The notes under the pieces were generated by a model that did not search any database, was not told the DNA's origin, and saw nothing but the letters and a program-made list of their open reading frames with translations. A program made the translations under genes and the position numbers. Source: an uncultured delta proteobacterium (lineage in GTDB: Bacteria; Myxococcota_A; Polyangia; Polyangiales; Polyangiaceae). Taken from it: a stretch of DNA of 44,908 nucleotides. The stretch spans positions 1 to 44,908 of the forward strand of contig CAIVJW010000445.1 of NCBI GenBank assembly GCA_903906315.1, given 5' to 3'. Positions 39,125-44,908 of the stretch are shown here, one piece after another. The stretch's first letter is position 1, and every line of letters begins with the position of its first letter.

Positions 39125-39592
39125 CTATCCGAGCACGCGGTCCCCATGTCGTGCAGCCATCGTCGCGACCACGACCTGGCGGACCTGGCGAATCCATCGT
39201 CCCGCCAGCAGGTCTGCGAGCAGTGAGCCGACGAAGGGAAGCGTGAAGAACACGGCGTACCACAGCGCCGAGAGCACCGCCGACGGTCGAAGGTGGAGCT
39301 CCTCGACCAGCCCGACGGCGACGGCCTCGGCACAGGAACCCTCGTACACGTCGACCACGCAGCGAGTCAGCCCGACGACGAACGATCGCGGCCCTCCGGC
39401 ATCGAGGATGACCAGCGATGGCGTGCGCCACTGCTGCGTCACGGGTGCCGTTGCGAGCCGCAGCCTTAGCGATGGAACCTGGAGTGTGCAGTCGACCACG
39501 AACTCGGCGGCTTCGCGGCACGACGGCGGGGGCGCCGTATTCGTCGCTGCGGTTGGTCGCCCTTCCGCCTCCACCCCAGGCGCGCCGCTCAC
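39125..39592 (-). CDS. Hypothetical protein with C-terminal membrane segment
   Basis: 155 residues from GTG 39592. A low-complexity N-terminus leads to a beta-rich domain (AAEFVVDCTLQVPSLRLRLA, PSLVILDAGGPRSFVVG, CVVDVYEGSCAEAVAVGLVE), then a hydrophobic stretch (VLSALWYAVFFTLPFVGSLL) and a basic end (GRWIRQVRQVVVATMAARHG). It looks like a tail-proximal membrane protein. The family is not recognised. The gene sits just downstream of the transposase remnant on the same strand and is convergent with the SDR operon (53-bp gap). Confidence 0.55.
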   Translation of the reverse strand: MSGAPGVEAEGRPTAATNTAPPPSCREAAEFVVDCTLQVPSLRLRLATAPVTQQWRTPSLVILDAGGPRSFVVGLTRCVVDVYEGSCAEAVAVGLVEELHLRPSAVLSALWYAVFFTLPFVGSLLADLLAGRWIRQVRQVVVATMAARHGDRVLG

Positions 39593-39674
39593 GGGGCCCC
39601 CCCCCGAGCCGGCCGCGCTGCATGAGGACCTGCTCGCTCATGGGGGCCACCGCACCCTCAGCAGTCGTCACCTC

Positions 39675-40275
39675 TCGCGCGAGCGCGACAAGGCAAGTAC
39701 TTCTGCCGCGAATGAACGTGGTCCGTTCGATCCCGCGGCCGGCCACCGTGGCTCCCGCCGGTCCCCCCGAGGACTTGCCGGTGTCGCCGCCGAGGTCCGC
39801 GATCCGGCGGACGAGCTCTCCCATCTTCGGGACGTCGCCGAGCCTCTTGCCCGTCGCGTTCTTGCGGCGGTCGCGCAGCAGCAGGACGGTGTCGATCTCG
39901 TCCTGCGTGAAATCCTCGCTCGCGGGCAAATCAGGCTGATTTCGGGCGAGGTGGGTCAGGCGGAGTGCTCGGGCGGCCACGGCTCCGTGAATCGTAGCTC
40001 ACTTCAGGAGCGCCTCGCGCCCGCGCTGCTGCGTCTGCTCCACGTTGCACATCCCGCGCTTCCAAGCGCGGTGGAACTCCCCGATGCGCCAGCGCGCCGT
40101 GTGCCCGTCGAGCACTGCCGCCGCCGTGGCGAACGTCGACGCGTGCACCGACGCGAGCAGCATCCGCTCGAGCCCGCCGGCGCGATCTTCCTTGGCGAGC
40201 ACGGCGGTCAGCCCGGCGGTGCGCACGCCGTTCGAGCCGGTCCGGAGGACGACCTCGACGCGCTTCGACGGCAGC
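39675..40275 (-). pseudogene. IS4-type transposase remnant with internal stop
   Basis: The minus-strand frame reads SKRVEVVLRTGSNGVRTAGL, TARWRIGEFHRAWKRGMCNV (the Y/W-R-I-E-x-F-H-x-x-x-K signature of IS4/Tn5-like transposases), then ALLK, a TGA at 39999-40001, and in the same frame ATIHGAVAARALRLTHLARN, PDLPASEDFTQDEIDTVLLL, GGDTGKSSGGPAG. Homologues have tryptophan at the stop, so TGG to TGA is the simplest change. The N-terminal part with the first catalytic aspartates is missing (the frame is closed by TAG near 40307) and the C-terminus degenerates after RGIERTTFIRG. No terminal inverted repeats were found. The element is dead. Confidence 0.72.
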
Positions 40276-40582
40276 GTGGACGACCTGGAGGCCGGCCTCT
40301 ACATGTGGGACAACCGCCGCGAATGCGCGTACGCAGCGTGGGCGCCGATGGGGTACCGCGCCGATCGGCCGAGCATTCTGCGGTGGTACGGGGCGCGGGC
40401 GGCACGGCGGGCGGAGTGCCCGGAGCGCGGCGTGGTGGGCGGAGGTGCGGGGGTGGTGGTCGAGGCGTACGACGAGGGCGCGACGCAGAGGGGGCCATGA
40501 ATGGCCGATTCGAGGCCGCCCACGGACGCCGAGCCGTTGGCCGTTGCGAGCCCCCGGGGTCGAGCCTAGTGTCCGCGTCGGC
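40276..40582. other. Stretch with a possible gene-end fragment on the plus strand
   Basis: The plus frame from about 40276 reads DDLEAGLYMWDNRRECAYAA, then WAPMGYRADRPSILRWYG, ending at TGA 40498-40500. It looks more protein-like than its surroundings but has no start and no family I recognise, and it directly abuts the transposase remnant. The rest (40501-40582) is probably the promoter region of the DUF3800 gene. Confidence 0.3.
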
Positions 40583-42766
40583 ATGCCGACCACCTGGACG
40601 CTCACCACCGACGAGTCGGGGAACTTCGACGACCAGGGCGCGAGGCGGCTCGTCCTTGGAGGCCTCCTGTGGCATGTCGAATCGAGCGTCGTAAATGATC
40701 GGCTCGCGAAGGACCTCCGTGGCCACTGCGCACAGCACGGAGTCCCTTTCCCGATTCATGCGTACGACGTCCGCACGCGTCGGCGTGACGACGGGGAAGC
40801 GTTCCTCCGCGATGCCCGGACGATCGTCGGACGGCTGCTTTCCGAGCTGGGCGGATGGGTCGTCCTCTTGGTCCACGACAACGTTCGCTCCGAGCCGTGG
40901 GACTTCTCGCTCCACGCGCGTCTTCTCGGCGACGTCACGACGCTGGCGGGGCACCTCGCAGGCGCTCACAAGGTCGACTTCTTGTCATGCGTTCCGGCTT
41001 CGCGCCGCACCGGGAACCTGACCGATGAGCAGGTCGAAAGAGCCAGGCACGCGGGCTTTCCGATCACCGAGGTGGTCTCCGAGGACACCAAGGAGCGCTT
41101 CGTCCGCGGCGTGTCGGGGACCGAGGTGCGAGAAGCCCTGTTCGCGCTTCGGCGCGAGGCGAAAGGGGAGCTTCCGGCGTGGCCTGCCGCAGGCGACATC
41201 GACGTCGAATCTGCGGCCAGATGGAGCTCTCACGCCGGCCTCGCGGCCGCAGACTTGATCTGCAACGAGGTGCTTCGAGCCCTCGGGAGGCTCGATCTGA
41301 CGAAGCTCGCCCTCGGCGACGTCGAGACACGCCTCGGCGAGGACTTCGCCGGACGAACTCTGATCCTGGAGCGGGGTTCGCTCGCGACTCTCCTCCAGAT
41401 CCAGAGATCGCTTCGCGAGACGTCGCCGGATCTCTGGGGAGCCGCGCGCTCCGTTGCGGCGCTGCGAGCGGGCGCGACCGCCGGTGGCGTCCTCGAGCGA
41501 GGCACAGCCCGGACGGCAGAGCTCCTTTGGACAGCGGCACTTCGCCAGCTCGGCAGCGTCCCCTCCGGCGTGCTGCTTCGCCTCGCCCGCGCGCTCGCGG
41601 CACGCTGCGAGGCCGACCTCGCCGCCAAGACGGGCGCATACGAAGGCTGCTGGCTGGCGCTCGACGCTGGATGGGTCGGGGCGTCGCCGCTCGCGGCCGC
41701 GGTTCGAGGTGCCACCACGGACCGCGAGCTTGCCGCGCGCCTGTGGAAGCTCTCGGTCGAGTGCGCCAACCACCGCGGCGACCACAAGGGCGCGACGAGC
41801 GCGTTCGAGGCGTTTGAACGCGTCCTCGACGCGGGCAGGTCACTGCGCCTTCTCGCCGAGGCGCTCGAAGCGCAGAACCACCACCTCGTCACGCTGCAGA
41901 ACCAGCTTCCGGCTTCCCCTCTCGAGATGCCAGACATCCTCGAGAGGCTCGAGCAACGAACGAAGAAGCTTCGTGCCTTGGCCGACGAGACCGCCGACCT
42001 CGTCGCGATGTCGGACGCCGCTGCGCCCACGCGGTCCATGGCCGTCGTGCCCGCGAGGACGGAGGAGGGCATCGCCCGTTCGCTCCACCTCGATGGCTTC
42101 CTTTGGGCTTCGCCGGATCGAGAGCGAGGCCGGGCGATTGGCACCATCGGTCGAAGCTACGCGTTCCTCGGCAGGCTCGACGAGGCGCTCAGCAACGTGC
42201 TCGAGGCGAGGCGCTACTTCGCAGACTCGCCGCTCGATCTCGCCTTCAACGCGACGGTGCTAGCCCGCGCGCTCGCCGAGAAAGGTCGCCTCGGCGGCGA
42301 GGTGCCCGCCGAAGCCGTGCGGGGAGCGCTCGAGCTCGTCGGCGTGTCGCTCGCCGATTCGCCGAGGGAGTGGGCGAAGTCCGTGCGCACGGCTCCCTGG
42401 CGGCGGTTCGGCCTCGACGCGCTCCTTCGGGTCGCCCTCTGGCTACCGCAGACGCTCGACCGCGATCGACTCGAGAAGCTGCTGAGATCGCTCGCGAAGG
42501 ACGCGGAGTTGCTCGGCGCCCTCTTCGACGGGGAGCTCCGCTCCCACCCCTCCGAGCTCCTCGGTAGGCACGCCGGCGAGCTTCTCCTGACGCGTGACCC
42601 CGACCGCGCTCGCGCGTGGCTCGCGCAGTCCGTGGCGCTCTCCGGCGAGGCGACCGACGGGACGATCCGCGCGTTCGGCCGGTTCACGGAGCGCTTGCGC
42701 GACGGACAGGGGCCGACCGACGACCCGCCCGGCTCGGTCCTGAACCCCACGTTCGAGTACCGCTGA
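40583..42766 (+). CDS. DUF3800 (RNase H-fold) domain fused to a long helical-repeat region
   Basis: 727 residues from ATG 40583. Residues 1-240 resemble DUF3800: TLTTDESGNFDDQGARRLVL (D10-E11-S12-G13), LGGLLW, IHAYDVRTRRRDDGEAF, WVVLLVHDNVRSEPW, and the closing HAGLAAADLICNEVLRAL that carries the conserved A-D-L. DUF3800 adopts an RNase H-like fold and is often found in defence loci. Residues ~280-727 are alpha-helical with TPR-like pairs (ALRQLGSVPSGVLLRLARAL, IGRSYAFLGRLDEALSNVLE, AFNATVLARALAEKGRL), a long regulatory or sensing part. No membrane segment. Single-gene unit. The architecture (nuclease head, large repeat tail) is like that of solitary anti-phage effectors (inference). Confidence 0.72.
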   Translation: MPTTWTLTTDESGNFDDQGARRLVLGGLLWHVESSVVNDRLAKDLRGHCAQHGVPFPIHAYDVRTRRRDDGEAFLRDARTIVGRLLSELGGWVVLLVHDNVRSEPWDFSLHARLLGDVTTLAGHLAGAHKVDFLSCVPASRRTGNLTDEQVERARHAGFPITEVVSEDTKERFVRGVSGTEVREALFALRREAKGELPAWPAAGDIDVESAARWSSHAGLAAADLICNEVLRALGRLDLTKLALGDVETRLGEDFAGRTLILERGSLATLLQIQRSLRETSPDLWGAARSVAALRAGATAGGVLERGTARTAELLWTAALRQLGSVPSGVLLRLARALAARCEADLAAKTGAYEGCWLALDAGWVGASPLAAAVRGATTDRELAARLWKLSVECANHRGDHKGATSAFEAFERVLDAGRSLRLLAEALEAQNHHLVTLQNQLPASPLEMPDILERLEQRTKKLRALADETADLVAMSDAAAPTRSMAVVPARTEEGIARSLHLDGFLWASPDRERGRAIGTIGRSYAFLGRLDEALSNVLEARRYFADSPLDLAFNATVLARALAEKGRLGGEVPAEAVRGALELVGVSLADSPREWAKSVRTAPWRRFGLDALLRVALWLPQTLDRDRLEKLLRSLAKDAELLGALFDGELRSHPSELLGRHAGELLLTRDPDRARAWLAQSVALSGEATDGTIRAFGRFTERLRDGQGPTDDPPGSVLNPTFEYR

Positions 42767-42856
42767 CGGGTTGGGGCTGGGGTCGCCGGCGCTCGCGCGA
42801 ATCCATCGGTCTCCTGTGCCTTTCGGCCCCACCTGGCGGAGGTCGCGGCCGGCGCT

Positions 42857-43471
42857 TCACTCGCCCAGGAAGGTCGAGATCGCGACATGCCCCACGGCGT
42901 ACGTCGCGGAGCCGTCGAACGCCGCGCCGACGAGCGCGCCCACGATCGGGATCGCCTTGCCGAGGTTGACGAGGCCCTTCTCGCCGAACTTCGTGAGCAA
43001 GCGGAAGCCCACCTTCTGGTTGATCTTCTTGAGCGCCTCGCCAGAGATGCGCTTGATCGCGCCCTCGGTAAGCTTCCGCCCGATCTGAACGCCGACCCCC
43101 TTGGCGATGTCCTTGGCGGCGTCGCCGCAAAGGCACAGGTACGCCAGGGTCCGGGTCTGGTCCGCGCGGACGTCGTAGCCACCGAGGTGCGCGATCGCCG
43201 CGATCATGCGGAGCTGCACGTAGAGCGAGCTCGCGAACGCGGCGGGGATCGCGATCGGCATGGTGGCAAGGCCGCCGAGCCCGGTGACCGCGCCGCTCGC
43301 GCTCGACTTCGCCACCTGCCAGCGGACGAGCGACTCGGCTGCCTCGAGCTGCGTTCCGTTCTTGGCGCGGTAGTCCGCCCCGAGCTCCTCAGCCGTCTCG
43401 GCGCCGGGCAGCCCTTCGAGCGCGCGGTCGTAGGCCCAGTCAATCGCCTGCATCATCGTCGTCTGGTTCAT
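42857..43471 (-). CDS. EcsC-family protein, copy 2
   Basis: 204 residues from ATG 43471 (GAGAGAG 5 bp upstream). It aligns without gaps to the copy at 20923-21537, about 160 of 204 identical by hand. Differences cluster in residues 31-46 (ADYRAKNGTQLEAAES here), while the stretch KSSASGA...GLASSLYVQLRMIAAIAHLGGY and the C-terminal KAIPIVGALVGAAFDGSATY are nearly the same. The opposite orientation of two similar genes 21 kb apart could allow inversion by homologous recombination. It is preceded by a same-strand hypothetical gene (66-bp gap). Confidence 0.85.
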   Translation of the reverse strand: MNQTTMMQAIDWAYDRALEGLPGAETAEELGADYRAKNGTQLEAAESLVRWQVAKSSASGAVTGLGGLATMPIAIPAAFASSLYVQLRMIAAIAHLGGYDVRADQTRTLAYLCLCGDAAKDIAKGVGVQIGRKLTEGAIKRISGEALKKINQKVGFRLLTKFGEKGLVNLGKAIPIVGALVGAAFDGSATYAVGHVAISTFLGE

Positions 43472-43537
43472 CGCTCTCTCCTTCGGTTCTCGGACGCGAT
43501 GGCGTCGATCGGTCTGACACCGGCCGGCCGCGTCGGG

Positions 43538-43979
43538 CTACGACAGCACCCAGCGATCGCAGGTCGCGAGCGCATCGATCACGAGGGCGATCACCTGGGC
43601 GCGCGAGGTCCGGCCGCGCTTCTCCAGGCGGGACCGGATCTTTCGCAGCACGCCGAAGGCCACGCCCAGCTCCGCGTCGTCTCGCGTGCGAGCGAGGTCG
43701 ACGGCGGCCGACACGGCGCAGCAGCGGTCGATCCAGTCCGGGTCTGCGCCCGCGGCCTCGAAGGCGGCGCGGGCGATCGCGCCGGCGAGGCCGAGGTCGC
43801 GACGAGACGCGCCGTCCTCCACGGTGGGCCGCCGGCACTCGAGGAGCGCCCCGTCGTCGCCGAGCCGATGGACCGACACCTCCCAGCCGTCGGCGACGAG
43901 ATCGTCGAGCGTGCCGCGCAGGTCGCGCTCGAAGGAGGCGTCTTCGAAGCGGAGCACGCAGAGGGACTTCGTCGGCATG
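43538..43979 (-). CDS. Hypothetical protein upstream of EcsC copy 2
   Basis: 146 residues from ATG 43979 (MPTKSLCVLRFEDASFERDL). It starts with a beta-alpha-beta unit (LDDLVADGWEVSVHRLGDDG, ALLECRRPT), then is helical (LAGAIARAAFEAAGADPDWI, RCCAVSAAVDLARTRDDAEL, AQVIALVIDALATCDRWVLS). No signal peptide, membrane helix or known motif. It probably shares a transcript with the EcsC gene. The first EcsC copy has no such partner, so the association may be recent. Confidence 0.6.
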
Positions 43980-44115
43980 CCTGAACGACGCGCGTCGGGA
44001 GGGGCTCTGACACCGACCTGCGCCGGGGTCGCTCGCCCGACCGCCTCGTCAATCGTCGCGCCATCGCGGATTGCCCGGACAACCCGTGGGCACGTGGAGC
44101 CAACTGTGCGGCGAC

Positions 44116-44874
44116 ATGGATCCTGCCGCCACGCTCGCGAGGGTTTCGCTACCGATGGCCGACGCCTGGCCGACGCCCGTGCGGGAGCTCGTGCGCCGCG
44201 CCGACGAGGCGAGCGTCGCATCGGAGCGGCACCAGTGTGTCTACCTGGCGCTGGAGGCGTCGATTCGCCTCGGCGTCGCAGCGTCCCGCTTCGACATCAA
44301 AGACCCGCGCAGCTTCGACGCGCCGTCGATCGGTACGTGGGCGTCGGCGCTCGCCACAGCCCACAAGCGTGCCGCAACAGCGGGGCTGAACCTGTTCGAC
44401 AAGGGCTTGCTGGTCGACCCCGACGTGCGCGCGGCCGCTGCCCACTTCAATCCCGGCCTTCAAGCCGGTGACTCCCTGGCGCTCAGCGCCCTGCTCGAAG
44501 CCATCGCCGCCCATCGCAATCGCACCATCGCTCACGGCGGGCATCTGCCACCGGACGGCTACGACGAGGGCACGAGGCACCTCACAGTGGTCTTGGAGCG
44601 CGCGTGGACCGCCGGGCTCTTCCTGCGGAGCGGCAGCCACCTCACGGCCCGCGCGGTCGAAGGATCAGACCAGCTCTGCGAGCTCCTGCTCGAACAACAC
44701 GGTGACGGCCCGCGCTCGCTGACGCCCTGGGTGGTCGGGACATCCCAGGGCGAGTGCCTCTTCTTCAATGGGTGCAGCTCCTTTATGACGGTCGATGATT
44801 CCGCCGCAGATCACGACTTCACGAGGCGAAGGCGCGGCCTCGGGATCGGGTCCGGTGGCGCAGCTCCGGCATAG
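44116..44874 (+). CDS. HEPN-like helical protein
   Basis: 252 residues from ATG 44116; an in-frame ATG at 44155 (MADAWPTPVRELVRRADEAS) is an alternative. The N-terminal part is a helical bundle (ERHQCVYLALEASIRLGVAA, LEAIAAHRNRTIAHGGHLPP). RNRTIAH fits the R-x(4-6)-H motif of HEPN domains, many of which are RNases. The C-terminal part is beta-rich (SLTPWVVGTSQGECLFFNG) like the ligand-side domain that, in my recollection, follows this bundle in larger myxobacterial kinase or ATPase fusions; there it is normally longer, so this protein may be a truncated or stand-alone version. Nothing follows before the window end. Confidence 0.6.
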   Translation: MDPAATLARVSLPMADAWPTPVRELVRRADEASVASERHQCVYLALEASIRLGVAASRFDIKDPRSFDAPSIGTWASALATAHKRAATAGLNLFDKGLLVDPDVRAAAAHFNPGLQAGDSLALSALLEAIAAHRNRTIAHGGHLPPDGYDEGTRHLTVVLERAWTAGLFLRSGSHLTARAVEGSDQLCELLLEQHGDGPRSLTPWVVGTSQGECLFFNGCSSFMTVDDSAADHDFTRRRRGLGIGSGGAAPA

Positions 44875-44908
44875 GCGGAGAGGTGGTTCCGTTCGTGCTC
44901 GCGCGCCA

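Noticed and set aside
1-44908. CRISPR arrays or cas genes
   Set aside because: No regularly spaced direct repeats and no Cas-like proteins were seen on either strand.

Overview
The window looks like a chromosomal accessory region of a myxobacterium (Myxococcota, probably Polyangia/Sandaracinus-like). I infer this from very high G+C with strong third-position GC, two Hanks-type Ser/Thr kinases with extracytoplasmic tails, an FHA-linked sigma-54-type activator, several secreted cysteine-rich lipoproteins, an EcsC pair and GTG starts. No rRNA, complete tRNA or housekeeping operon is present. The gene content (BREX-2 remnants, integrase, AbiEii-type nucleotidyltransferase, macro/HEPN protein, DUF3800 protein, GIY-YIG, Uma2, DUF433, IS4 remnant) is that of a defence or mobile island.

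Layout. 1-10077 (mostly minus strand) is a degraded BREX type 2 region. pglW (9320 to 6404) has lost most of its kinase section, and pglX (2060 to 1182) is cut just after methyltransferase motif I. Between them lie an intact receptor kinase, a C2-like protein and a translationally coupled pair with an ImmA/IrrE-like member. At the left edge a Sel1-type lipoprotein is interrupted by a ~400-bp inverted segment bounded by 8-bp inverted repeats and is fused in frame to pglX. 10231-13475 is a mobile-element module: a MerR-like/zinc-ribbon regulator diverges across a 30-bp palindrome from a three-gene overlapping operon ending in a tyrosine integrase. The integrase frame runs through the 3' half of a tRNA-Thr(CGT), so the attachment site lies inside the gene. 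13476-14394 is an AbiEii-type nucleotidyltransferase with a small partner. 14678-19327 holds two lipoproteins flanking a kinase plus FHA-activator operon.

19561-25412 holds a DUF4143 ATPase with an operator array, an EcsC protein, a truncated AAA+ gene, a large macro-domain/HEPN-like protein and a GIY-YIG nuclease. 25773-28588 is a compact five-gene minus-strand operon: four small proteins, three with an N-terminal membrane anchor and three sharing a D-D/E-L-P-x-x-V/I-R motif, plus one AAA+ ATPase. I do not recognise it as a described system, and it is my best candidate for a new one. 28912-39592 carries Nudix, Uma2, a beta-propeller-like protein, a DUF433/DUF5615 scar, a membrane HExxH protein, an ARPP-1-like protein, an SDR / Gfo-Idh-MocA / TPR-like operon and an unknown membrane protein. 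39675-44874 carries a dead IS4-type transposase, a DUF3800-helical repeat protein, a second EcsC (about 78% identical to the first, opposite orientation) and a HEPN-like protein.

A recurring theme is genes with internal deletions or abrupt truncations at short GC-rich homologies: lipoprotein/pglX, pglW, the AAA+ N-terminus, DUF433/DUF5615 and the transposase. This could be real decay of a defence island or chimeric assembly; sequence alone cannot decide. All functional calls come from motif recognition by eye, without database searches.
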